This document shows, piece after piece, positions 36,847-50,071 of a stretch of DNA of 64,000 bases. A program made the translations under genes and the position numbers. The DNA is taken from NCBI GenBank assembly GCA_006538405.1, contig BJKQ01000005.1:310001-374000 (forward strand). Direction: 5' to 3'. The notes beneath the pieces are model-generated. The model ran no database searches, was not told where the DNA came from, and saw only the letters and a program-made list of their open reading frames with translations. This DNA is from Hansfordia pulvinata. Lineage: Eukaryota > Ascomycota > Sordariomycetes > Xylariales. Numbering within the stretch: position 1 is the first letter of the stretch; each line of letters opens with the position of its first letter.

Positions 36847-38215
36847 CAACTGGGACACCTCACCAATATAACTCACACCACCCAGTCCTGTCTTCGATCT
36901 CGGAGGGAGACAGCTACCCCGCGAAAGAGGTAGCGAGAGCGAGAAGGGGGCCCCTCCAGAAAGGCTCGGCTTGATAGGTAGGTAACCAGGCGACCCTGAG
37001 CGCCTCTGTCCTCCCTTCGTGCCACGCCGCCTCGACGTTGACTAACGAGGAATAGGACAGGTTTTCAGCCTCTTCCGTCTTCCCAACGCCTGGACGCCCT
37101 CGCCTGGATCACAAACGCCAAAAGAAAAAACAGGAAAAAAATAACACAACGCGCCTATATGATGCCGTCTACCCGCTTTCATATACGGTTGGAGTCTTTG
37201 CCCATCACTGCATCTCATTCCTTATTTCTTTCTTCTTTCCTTCTTCTCTTTCCTCTGCGGAGGTGGCGCAAGTAACTGAGCTTCGGCTGCGATCGGCTGC
37301 TTCAGCCTGAAACAATGTACGGAAGGGACAATCAAGATAATAAGCTCTTTTGGCGAGTCTCACAACCCGCGCGCGCCCTGGTAGCTGATGAGTATGGAGA
37401 AGCCTGACAGCGGCGGGCCATTATTCTGACGTTGTTGTTGATGTGGTATAGTGATCAGCCGTGAAGGCCTTGATCACAGTGCTCTGCGCAATAGCTAATC
37501 GGCGTCCGTAAGGGTAGGCAAGACTCGGTGTCTTCGGAGTCTGCCTGCGCCTGTAAGTAGAACCCGTCACGTCCTGATTCGAGCACCGTGCGCACGAGAC
37601 TCGACCCGCGGCGCGGGTAGCGGTTGGCAACAACAAACGGTGATTTATATTCGATTGACACTACGCTTTTGGAACTGCGCGGGCACGCCGACGCGTCGTA
37701 GAAAATACACTGCATCGAGTCGCTGCTTCATGTCGGTTCAGACCTCGACCACCAACTCCACCGCCCAGGTAGATGATCTGGTAGCGGGGTTCTAACTCAA
37801 CAAGATGGAAATGGTTCATCCTCCGCATCCACAACTGCATACACACACACACACACACACACACACAACTTTACACATAGATTCCGATAAACGCGACAAG
37901 CTGTGTTGCCCCAGCCGCGGAATCCCAGTTATGTCATCCTCCACATCACGGCCAGACGCGCCTTGCCTGCGCCTGATGCGCACGCCGCTCGCCTCTTATA
38001 ATCGTTACAATCCAACGCCCGGTTGGGGTAGGTGAGCGTGCACAGCCGGTAGTCGCTGGGCGAGGCACGTCGCGCAGGCGAACGTGCACGCGCGCAACCA
38101 GCATCACAACAGAAGAGCTAAGCGACAATCCAGAAATCGCAGCAGCTGCGTCTTCTTCCTATCGGTCTCTGATGTCGTCGCACGCAGGCCCCAGAAAAGG
38201 GGTTGCAAGGCGGAC
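36847..38215. other. Intergenic, (AC)n microsatellite at 37840-37867
   Basis: No gene seen. A dinucleotide (CA/AC) run of about 14 units lies at 37840-37867. The remainder has no recognisable element. Confidence 0.55.
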
Positions 38216-38826
38216 CTATACCTGCTCGGCACCCCAGCCCTGGTCCGCCTCGCGCATGTTGGCGGGGGGCTCGATGGAGGGGACGAACTCCAGGGCGACG
38301 TAGGCGATACCGATGAGGCCGACGATGCTACCGGCAATGATGCGCAGAACACCGTTGTTGAGGAGAATGGAGCCGATGAACACGTAGACTGGTGGTCGAT
38401 GGGTCAGCGGAGGGTCTTTTTTCTTTGAGAGAGAGAGATTCGGACGAGCACCGAATGGGGACAACTCACAGATGCCACGGCCGATGAAGGAGAACATGAA
38501 GGAGGCGTAGCGGGAGACCTGGGGAGGGATCTGGAACTCGAGCAGGGCAGTGGCGAGACCGAAGAGGATGACGTAGATGCCGACCACGAGCGACTGGATG
38601 CTGAAGTCGAAGAACTGGGAGATACCGCCGAGAATCATGATGATTCCGACGCCCAGGTTGACGAGGCGGCTGAACGAGGAGGGGCGCGATGGTGCGCATG
38701 TTAGCTAGGGCACGACTTGAGCCAGGGCGACGCGACGACGGCGCGAGATGTTTGCGACGGCGCGAGGGGAAAGGGGAAAGGGGAGCGGGGCGGGGGTGTA
38801 TCTCACAAGCTGTCGGTAAAGTCCAT
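38216..38826 (-). CDS. tvp15: TVP15-like Golgi membrane protein (COPI-associated family)
   Basis: Exons, in minus-strand order: 38826-38807, 38669-38470 and 38388-38216; introns of 137 and 81 bp (GTGAGA...TTCAG; GTGAGT...CACCAG). They join to 130 residues. A tiny first exon (MDFTDSF across the junction) precedes four hydrophobic segments at about 9-27, 33-50, 62-84 and 88-108, and a short tail ending GWGAEQV. The pattern FRLVNLGVGIIMILGGISQFF and the four-span layout match the COPI-associated family containing yeast Tvp15, a Golgi/late-endosome vesicle protein. Yeast Tvp15 is of similar length. The stop TAG overlaps a GTATAG that could serve as a splice donor, but the family normally ends here. 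Function in retrograde vesicle traffic is family knowledge. Confidence 0.88.
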
Positions 38827-41620
38827 ATTGAAGGCTATTTGGGATGCGCGTGGCCTGAGAAAGATGGCTCAGACAAGTCGATGGGGGCAGATGGGCGATC
38901 GAAAGTCGGAGAGGTGTGGTCGAGAGCGGGAGAGTGGCGATGGCGGCAATGGTGTTGAAAGGGGACGGAGCAAGCCAGCAAGCCAGCAAGCAAGCAACGT
39001 CGGCGCGCACGCTGCGTCGTATCGTAGGTGGCTGTCTCCACGGTGGTTACGAGCACCTACTCCGTACCTACAAGCGCGCGCCGGCAAGAGCCCGTATCGA
39101 TACCTGAACTTCTCAAGCCGTGCCTCATCTCCCTCCACTGCGAAAGTCATCGAGCAGCGGGCACAAGGCGACGACCCACGCTGCTGCTGTACCTGTACAT
39201 TGAAGAGGAACGTGCCTGTACATGTACTCGTACATGAGAAAGACTCCAGAGTTGATCTACCTGAGGTAAGTGCATGCCTGTTCTTTCAAGGTTCTTCTAG
39301 CGTCGAACGCGTCACTCTTCCGCACAACCTCCCTGACCCGTATCCGTACGAGTGGGTACGTACCCAATCTGCACGTTGACCCTCGTGGCTATACCGGTGT
39401 TTGTATCACGACAGCCACGTGAAGTTAATCATCAGCATCAGTGACCAAGCCCTGTGCGAAGATACAGCCGGGCCCCTGTAAATTCATCGCCAGTCCTTCC
39501 ATCATGAACAAGCCGGATCTATAGCCAGTGAATTAGACCTGTTCCTCCAAGGCGTGTGCCACTGATGCTTTTCACATCATCAGCGACGGCTCCATCCGGG
39601 TGCCATTCATTCGCAAGCCAATATCGAGTGTGCAATCTACATGTATGCTGCACAGGAAGGGAAGCCGCAGTTCTGGACGGCTTTGCTCATTACCGACGGA
39701 ACGGCTCCGTATACATGTATGTTGGGAACGGCCACTCCGGTCCGTACCTTACATACATGTAGGTATAGGTAGGTACCAGTCGTGGCAACTTACCTAAGGT
39801 GCCGCGTGCCGAAACGTCACTCAATGAACCCCATCGTCGTTCCAATCCTTCCCTAGAACTTTTGATATCACACTTCAGCCCAATGATTGCCTCGTCTACC
39901 AACTCGACCTCATCGAAGATCTGCCACTACGTCGAGTAGCAAGTCTCCCTTCTCGCTCTTCTATCTCGCAACGACGATGGGATCTCTGGGGCCTCGTCTG
40001 CCCGTACTTGTTGAAACAAGGACTCTAGCTCGTCTGGCATGGAAAGCACCTCGTGGAGGCTGACATCCGGAAGCTGCGGTGAGATCGTGCCTTTCACCAT
40101 CCAACATGGCCGAATCCACATCGAACTATACATTCATGATGCTCGAACCCCACGGTTGGTGCCTCCGTGTACCAGACGCCTGCCGCTTCGATGAGTGTAA
40201 GTCATGGCTGTCGTTTTCCACCTGTCGAGATCAACATTTTGCTGTGTCCTGCCCCAACAGGACACCGCTCCCGCCGCGCACTCGCCGGGCTTGTTCTTGT
40301 TGGTGCTGGGCCGTCGCCGTCCGTCTTGACACCTGGCGTTGCTGAAGCGTGCACAACTCGGCGGAAGCCCGCGCGCGGTACACTGACATGTTGCTTCGAC
40401 TTTGGTTTTCCAGGCTCGCCCATTCGTCTCCAATGATGCCTGACCTGGTGGTCTGCCGTCATGACCTCACAACGAAGACCTGCCGCTGCCGCTGCCGCTA
40501 CCGCTACCGCTACCGCTGCCCATGGACAACAAGACCTCGAATGCTGCCCATCGAGCCCACACGATATCCGCCTCGATCATCGCCAGATCTGCCAGCCAAT
40601 GCGTATGCATGACTCCCACCGCCCTGCCTCGGTGCTGCCCCATTCTGGGCTCCTCTCCTTGGGGGCTCAGCGTCGGCCGCCGCGACGCCATGACATACTA
40701 TATGATGTCGCCTTGATGGTGCAGCTCCACCGCTTCCCTCCGTTCTGTCTCTGGCTCTCATCGCACAGTCCGGCCGTCCCATGGCGAAGCTGGCAAAACC
40801 ACACGCGGCTTCTCGGCACGCTGCGCTGCTGTTCGTGGTCGGCGTCGAGTTGAAGACGAAAGCAACTTTCACTTCTCAGCCCAGCCGTATCCTCTTCCCG
40901 GCCCGGCCTCCTCAATTTCTGCGCAACGCGAGAACACGCTGCAGCTCGCATAAGCTTCGTGAGTGCTGCGGACTTGCAAGCCAAACCCTGCTCGTGTCGC
41001 CCCCGATTGGCCGCCAACGCCGGGGCCCTGTTTGGGGACTGCCGATAGCATCATTCACGCTGCTCTGGCCCTGCTCTCACTGCCGTCGCCATGTTCGCAG
41101 CTTGCTGCTGCCGCGGCTGTTGCTTGCCTTCTCTCCTGCGTTTAAAGTTCAAATATGCAGGCAAAGAGGCATCCCCAGGCCATCATGCCCGGCCTTCACA
41201 GAGTGGACCTCGTCGGTCCGGCAATACCTACCACCTACCAAGTTACCTCTCAAGGCCCCTGATGGCGTGCGTGTATGAGGTATGTACTATGTCGGGCATG
41301 GGGAAAGTGCAGCGGGACGTCAAGCGGCTCTGCAATGCTTTCGCTAACCAGAGGCTTCCCTTTTCCCAGGAGCCGTCCTCCTTTTTCTATTCTTTCCCAA
41401 CAACAACTCGCCCCTGCCTCCCCTCGACCGCCGTCTCGCAACACTGCGGGGGCTCATACAGTCAACTCGTGTGTGCGACTGGGCCGATGGCCGAGACCCA
41501 ACCGACCTTCATCACCCGACTCGCCGACTTCTCATCGTCCACTTTCGACGGGCAGAGAATCAATGGATCTTTGAAGCACATTGTTAACGGCAGTACGGTT
41601 ATTCAAACATACGTTAAATC
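38827..41620. other. Divergent spacer between TVP15-like and DUF3112-like genes
   Basis: No credible gene despite several open frames (for example 40461-40853). Notable content: the near-palindrome ACATGTACTCGTACATG at 39221-39237, TAGGTAGGTACC words at about 39765-39776, and a (CCGCTA/CCGCTG)n patch at about 40483-40520. Confidence 0.5.
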
Positions 41621-44600
41621 ATGTCTGGAAACGGGTCTGGCAACTGGACGGCTAACGGTCAGCCCAAGGCGCAATCGCCACCTATTCAGGTATGTCCCCA
41701 CGGCGCTGTCAACGGTGACCACCTCTTCACCAGCCTTCTTCCAGGCGACGGCCTGGACCATTCACGGTGTCCCCTCGGGGGTCCGTTCCCATGCGCAGAT
41801 TCGCCAGAGGCTGATCATCCGGCAACAGGCTGTCGTCTCCCAGGGCCCACCGTACTCGTCCCGCACAGCGATCCTGGGGGCGTGCCGCTGCCCGAGGTCG
41901 ACGATGGCGTCTGTGCCGCCTTCCTGTTCTTCTTCGCCCTCTCTGCCGCCGCCCACATGACAGTTCTGCAGCTCAACCGCCGCGCCGGGCTCACTTTCGC
42001 ATTCTCCGGCATGTTCTTCGCTCTGGGTCTCCTGCGTAGCGTGGCCCTCATCATGAGAATCATTTGGGGCGCGTTCCCGGATAACCCGCAACTGGCAATC
42101 GGCGCTACCGTCCTCGTGCAGTGCGGCACCATCCTGATATTCATCACCAACCTCTTCTTCGCCCAGCGCCTAGTCAGAGGCTACTTGCCGCGCCTCGGCT
42201 GGCACCCACTGCTCAAAGGCATCTTCAACTTCCTTGTCGGCTGCATTGTCCTGTCTCTCGTCATGGTCATCATTGCCACCATCCAGAGCGTTTACACCCT
42301 CGACGAGTACATTCGCCGCGTCGACCGAGCGTGTCAGCTTGTTGCCAGCACTTATATGGCCGTCCTCGCCTTTGTGCCCATTCCTGCTGTCCTTCTGACC
42401 ATGGCGGTCTTTCACCTGGGCCATAGAGAAGGGCCGTACCTGAACCGCAGGGCAACCTCATCCATGAGGCCACTCCCGGCGACAAGGCAGCCGCGAGCCC
42501 TCCAAACCCGCCGAGCAACGACTGCATTAGTGACGTGGAACCAGGTGACCGTGGGCAGAATGGATGCGCCTGGCCGCCCCTGAGAAGTTCGGCATTGGTC
42601 GGTGGCGGACCAAGGTCTGGCTGCTACTGACGGCGGCGACATTGGCGACTTTGGGTGCGGGATTCCGCGCCGGAGTCAACTTTGCCCAGCGGCCTGTGAA
42701 TGACCCGGCCTGGTACCACTCGCGGGCATGCTACTATATCTTCAACTACTCTCTCGACCTGGCCATCTCCCTCCTTTACCTCTTCTGTCGCTTCGACCGG
42801 CGCTTCTATGTGCCTCCGGGCTGCAAGAAGCCGGGCGACTACCGCGATAACACCACCGTGGCGGTGCTGAACAAGCTGTTCTTCAGCCCACCACGCGTCA
42901 TGGGCAGTACCGAGAAGAGCATCAGGAGCAGTCAAGGTTCTCCGGGTGGTCACCATGGCAGCGGCTTGTCCCTGTCGACTGGATTTGATGGCGAGAAGAA
43001 AAGACATGCCCACAAGTCGTTATGGCTGATGGCCAAGAGCTGGGCTGACAACTCCAGCGGCAAGGGCAAGTCGAGAGCCGAACACGGCTCCGAGATAGCG
43101 CTCAACTCGCCCATTTCTGCCGTAGCGAGCAATAGTAGGGACGCTTCTTCCGAGTGGGCGAGCGATCGGAATGGGGGCGATACGACAGACGTCGACGCTT
43201 CCATGGCTGGCTGGGAGAGACCCGGCAGCTTGTCCGACATGGGTACGTGACCCCCTGGAAATGCTTGAGCACCTCTAGCCCGTGACTTGCTGACATCCGG
43301 CGCCCCTGTGCCTTTGCTGTGAGCAGTGGAGCGACTCTCGCAGCATTCGTCAACAAGGCCTAAGCAGTCTTCGAAGCTGCGATACGCCGTCGGTGTCGAC
43401 AGTGACGACGAGATCGCTGAAAACGACGGCAAGGGTGGACGTGATCCGCGCAGTCCACAGTCGGGCCCTCGTGGTCAGGACCTCGGTGGTCAAGGTAGCG
43501 GAGTCTATAGAGGCAAACACCCCAGGGATAATAGCAGCATTGGTGACGGTGGCCGCGGCGGCCCAGCCGGCGCTGCTTACGACGGCGCTGCTTACGACGG
43601 CGCTGCAGATGACGAGGCCTCAGTCCCTTCGCCAAGATTCCCGCGGATACGCACCCAGGATAGCAGCGGCGACGACTTCTTAATCAGGGATCAAGACCCT
43701 ATCCGCCTCCCTACACTCGATACCGGCAGTCTTGTGCTTGATCTGGACGACTGGTTGCCGGAATTTCCAATTTTCGATACTTTCGACTTCGACTTTGAGA
43801 GCGACAGACAGCAGGCTACTGTAGAACTATCTAGCTTGGCATCACGCCACGGAAGTACACGGTCTCGCCAGCATCAGCAGCAGCAGCCGCGTCCTTCGGA
43901 CCGAGAAAGTCTGGATCAAGATCGAAGCCAGACGACTCGGCTTCGGCCCCGCACGGAAAGCCTGTGGACGCTGCGGCCAGAGGAGGCAATGTTAAAGCCG
44001 GAGCTCGTAGCCCAGTCCATCGCTGAGGCATCGGCTGCTGCAGACAACACGCCGCCTGCGCCCTCTATTATTCCGAGGACCCCAAAGTCGTCCGACCTGC
44101 CGCCACCTTTATATCTGACACCCATGCAGCCGCGGCAGTCAGCTGCGACTGTTGGCTCGGCCTCTCGCACCAGTCAGTTCTCGACATCGCTATTTGCCGA
44201 CGAGCAGCTGCAATTTCTGCATCAATTCTACAATGAGCAAGACCAACGGCGGCAGCAGCGCGGCAGCTCTACGTCGGCGATCCTTAGCCCAGAGTGGCCA
44301 GCGGCCAGCACATACTCACTGCAAACAGAAGGCAGTGCAAGGAGGAAAAGGGCCAGCACCGCAGTGAATCATCACCAAAACCAGCCCGAGCGTGGAAGGG
44401 AAGAGAGTGAAGAAGTCAACAAAGAAACGCACGGGTGCGCCCCGGATACTATCAACAGCGCGGGAGACAGCAGGACTGGCAACAATAAGCTGCAGAGGCG
44501 GTTTGGACTGCAGCAAGTAAAGAGACAACACCAGACCCAGGGCTACCAATCTGATCGTCCTGAGAATCAGGAGCAGCCTCAACAGCCCCCACCGAGGCCG

Positions 44601-44840
44601 CTGCCGCCGCTGCCGTACCCCGATGCCAGCACGGCGCTCGGGTCTAACCCGGCCCTCGTCGTCCCAGCGCCCCACACACCCGACCACAACGACGAAGAGC
44701 TGCAGGAGCGATCGTCGGAGGAGCAGGCTCTGCCTGAACACCCAGAAGAGATAGGACTGGCGTGGGTCAATGAGGAGCGCCGCCGTCGAAGGGCGACTAC
44801 ACTGGCCGAAGTGGACGACGGGCGCACACGGACGGTTTGA
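41621..44840 (+). CDS. DUF3112-like multi-pass membrane protein with long cytosolic tail; frame breaks
   Basis: Proposed exons 41621-41689, 41745-43242 and 43327-44840 (introns 55 and 84 bp) sum to about 1027 codons. Exon 1 encodes MSGNGSGNWTANG...SPPIQ. The membrane part has about seven hydrophobic segments between 41900 and 42800, starting with DDGVCAAFLFFFALSAAAHM and ending with GAGFRAGVNF, DPAWYHSRACYYIFN and a GDYRDN block; this layout resembles the fungal DUF3112 family (function unknown). The frame breaks at a G5 run (41876-41880), where one more G joins QGPPY... to GGVPLPEVDD. It shifts again between 42420 and 42565, where a hydrophilic Pro/Asp/Asn-rich reading in the remaining frame suggests two further one-base losses. 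The ~630-residue tail is Ser/Gln/Pro-rich, with an acidic-aromatic patch (DDWLPEFPIFDTFDFDFES) and an RTRTV end. Confidence 0.75.
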
Positions 44841-45999
44841 ATCCATCATTCTCATCTCCTTCTTTTGGATTATCCTTTGGCCTTTCCTTTTCGATTTCCA
44901 GCGCACCCCTACGTTGTACACCTTATATAACTATAATGGTCCGGTGCTGGGCCACCGATTCGGACAACTGCATGTTGCCGAGTTCGGGTTGAGCCCGGCG
45001 CTGTGTCTCTCAATTAAATTCCTTATTGTAGACTTAGCTTGCCCAGAGGGCACTGTGTTCAATACCACATTCCTCCTTCTCAAACTCAACCCGATGACAG
45101 TGGGTGTCCTGACGCTCTTGGTCCGCGCTTGCACTTGCTTTTGAATCTGGAGAAGTGGTGTGTCATTCGGTCACGAGCCACACTCGAGCCAATGCGAACA
45201 TGCGAGTATTCAGGACTCTCAAAGGGGGCTCGTGGAGGAGAGCAATGTCACGGTGATGAGAACGACCCGTGACGACGACGCAATCATAGAGATGTAGTAA
45301 GCAAAATCCGGTCGGCAGATACTTTAGAGCCTGGCTGCCTCTATACGTAGTTCCAAAGTGGTGACTTGTCAACCACTTTGAATCCTGAATTCAAAGGCAC
45401 GTCACATGTTGTGAGATCGAAGAGATTTGGGTCGGACTAGGAACTTGTATCAAACTCGAGGGGTTGTCTAATAGGCGTGTCTTGGAAGGTTGATGAGGGT
45501 TGGCAGGGTCATCTGGTGGCTGGGGATGTTGCGACCCACGACAACCCCAACGACCAAGCCAACCTCGTGTATTTGTATACAGGGATTTCCCGGATAGTGC
45601 GCACGACTGCATTTGCAGTGCGAGCGCCATATATTGCCAGGATACCACGTCAGACAAAGCCGCAATTCGCCCCAACAAGCGCCCTGGTGGCTATATCGCC
45701 AGGAAGAGGTATTAGACAAGCGTAACCGACTGATACTCTTCGCGGAATCGGAATAAAGCCACCAGAAACGCCATGATGTCTGGCACACCCGCCTCTTCTT
45801 CAACTGGGCATGAGCCCTTTGAGAGTAGGATGCAAAGCCAGCCCACCAGGCGCAAGACTGCACCAGCCCCAGCTATCCTCGAGTATCTCTGCCAGGGGTA
45901 GCGAGCGGTTGGCGCGCCGCAGAAGGCAACGGCAGCGGACGCGTTGGCGCTTGTCGGGCGGTTGAAAGCACCACCAATAATAAGGCGGCGATCCCGAGC
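44841..45999. other. Convergent 3' flanks, no gene seen
   Basis: Lies between the ends of the DUF3112-like gene and the PP2A gene. Open frames on both strands are short and without protein character. Confidence 0.55.
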
Positions 46000-47434
<1,435 letters not shown>

Positions 47435-50071
47435 GACGGCGTGGGTTCTTCTACTGCGGGTGAATTTCCCAGCTCGGTGTTGTTGATGTCGTGGATTACC
47501 TTACGCCTGGCGGATCGAGACCCGAGGCAGAGGGACGGGTTGGAGGCGGTGGCGGGGCTCGGGTGAACGTAGACACACAGGCCGAAGGCGATGAGAGGGC
47601 GACCACGACTGCGGTGGGGAGAGAACACTACACCAGGAGGCAGACGATCAATGGGCGCCGGAGCCTTGGATGAGCAGTGTGAAGGCAGTTTGGTGAGTGG
47701 ATGGATGGTTGAGGCCGCGCGACTGGACTGGACTGGGATTGCGATGCCGGCAGCGGTGGGCAAGCGGAGGCGGGTGAGGAGCGGAGAGGGGCACGGGGAC
47801 GTGAGGGGTCGACCACGAGGCGAGCCAAGGCGAGTCGGATCGTGTTGAGCGCCGACGGGGAGGCGCGGGATCGTGGGCAGCCGGAGGTGGGGGAGGCGGT
47901 GATGTGGGTGGGCGGCGGCGGCGGTGATGATGATTGATGAGGACGGACTGAGATGGCGGCGGCGGAGGGAGCGTGCGAGGAGGCGGCTGTACCTGCCTCC
48001 GCTGCTTGCTGGAGGCGAGGCGGTGGTGGCAGAGCCTGGGAGTGGTCGTGGTGTCGGGCTACTGCGAAGATACGTTTAGATCATGGTGCATCCCCAGCGC
48101 TAGGCAGGTACCCTGGAGGTGCTTCTCCCTACCTAGTACCTAAGCTACTCCTGCGATTTAGATTGCAGCTGCAGCTCCTGCTGCTGTGGGACTTAGGTGT
48201 CTGGTACCTTCTGACAATGCGAGGTAGACACCTAAGGTGAAGTACCTCAAATAGATACCTACATGTATCTACCATGTGCGGTGGAGCTCCGCTCAGAATC
48301 TTGGGTGAGCTGGGCCGGCTGTTGGTGTCTGGTAGACAAACATATCAGATAGGTACCTAAGTGTCCATGTGCCTATCTACTTACATAAGGTGTCTTCACG
48401 ATGCGGTCGTGACGACGAGTTCCAGTACTTTAGGTACCTAGTCCAACCCCTCCACCCGAATTGCACCGCGGCACCATCATCCATGGATGCTCTACATTAG
48501 GTACCTAGCTGGGCATGTTCTCTCCCTACTCGTACATACGGCAGGTCCGTACGTAGGGCTGGGACATCAAGTCCCGCACGCTTGAAGAGTTGCCTTCGAT
48601 TGATCCCAAGGCATGAGTATGCGCACAGACAGACGCGTTGCTGGCGAATGCCTTCGGTTCGAGCAGTGGGCTGGCACTTTTTTGTTCATTAGACAACTGG
48701 GATGTTGTCCGTCTTAGAGCCTGTTGGGCTGCGGAGGGGCCTCTTCTCACAACCTCAGTGAAAGTGCGCAGCTGGAGACGTTTGGGATGGCATCCAAGCT
48801 CGAACGGTTGGGTTAGGTACCTTGACTCTACGATAGGCCTGTGAGCTTCCCCGCGCTGTACGCCAGATAACGACATTTAAAGTACACCATTGAGACGGTA
48901 TCGTTTGCATCTCTGCCAAGATGCAGAGCAGGTAGTTTTGTCAGTATTTCTTGACTCCTGAAAAGCGCAAAACGCATCGCCTTTTAGCAAGCCTTTGCAA
49001 ATATCCGTCAATCGAAGCCCTCCCAGTAACTGCGTTATCTAATCTGACGGAACCGTTTCACTCTCACCCCACCCCCTCTACTCCGTACCTATCCGTACCT
49101 CTCTGATCGCACACAAGACGACGCCGTCGTGTGCCCGGTTCCATTACTCCTACTCGTGACGTTGCAGATACGTACTTCGGGTCGGGTTCCATCTGTAGGC
49201 GTGTCTACTCGTTAGGCACCTCCGCACATTTCACGGCTACCACCTTACATGGTAATCAGCTTCTAGGTTGGGGCTGTCTTAGACGCACATGTGTCTCGCC
49301 TTTCTTCTGATCTGAAGTACATAGTGCTCACGCGTGCCTGAAAGAGCCTCGCTTGCAGCGACGTGTCCTGGCGCTGTGTCTATTCCCAGTCTCGATCAGT
49401 TTCAACCTCCGGGCCATCAGATGCCTCCGCCTTCAGCACCCAGGAGACAAGCCCCAGGAAGGGATGTCTGTACTCGTAGCATGACAAAGGGAAGATCAGG
49501 CCTCTCTGCAGATTCCCTCCAGCCAGCCCAATCAGTGTGTCCCGCTTGCCGGGATCCTCCTGCGCAGGCCGCCACACCAAAGGGCGCTGCATTCAAGCTA
49601 CCGCGAGCTTCTGACGTAGTTGGCCGCTCCCCCGCGCCAGCCGCTCGCTACACGTGCCTGAAAAGCCTTGCGCAGGCTGCTCGGCTCACTTCAGCTGCAG
49701 CTGCAGCTGGAGCTGGAGCTGGAGCACAGGGAGCAAAAACCTCTCAGCCCAGCCTGCAAAACACATTTCTGAGATGTCTGTTAGCTTGGGAACTCGTAAG
49801 AGGAGGCTTTCTCCGCATGGTGACATCACCCGTTTTTCGTACCCGGCACTCAATTATCCCCTCCTAACCGCACGACCACGTCTTTATCTCTGAACCACTC
49901 CCGGCTACCATACTCGTGCTCAAAGTCTATAGCTGCTCATGAAAGACAAGATGCGTGAGCGAGTGGCATCGGGAAAGAAAGTGTTCAAACGCACCGCCGA
50001 GCTGCGGATCTTAAGCAGCCGCGCCCCAAGAGCCTGAAAGGTGAAGTAGAAACTGTTGTGATGTGATGCAT
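47435..50071. other. Intergenic: PP2A promoter and motif-rich spacer
   Basis: 47435-47940 is the G-rich (C-rich on the coding strand) promoter side of PP2A. From 48100 to 48510 TAGGTACCTA-type words are frequent. A GAGCTG/CAGCTG short-unit repeat lies at about 49690-49730. No gene seen. Confidence 0.5.

Noticed and set aside
38466..38699. 77-codon minus-strand frame over the TVP15-like exon
   Set aside because: Shadow frame; the spliced four-span protein explains the locus.
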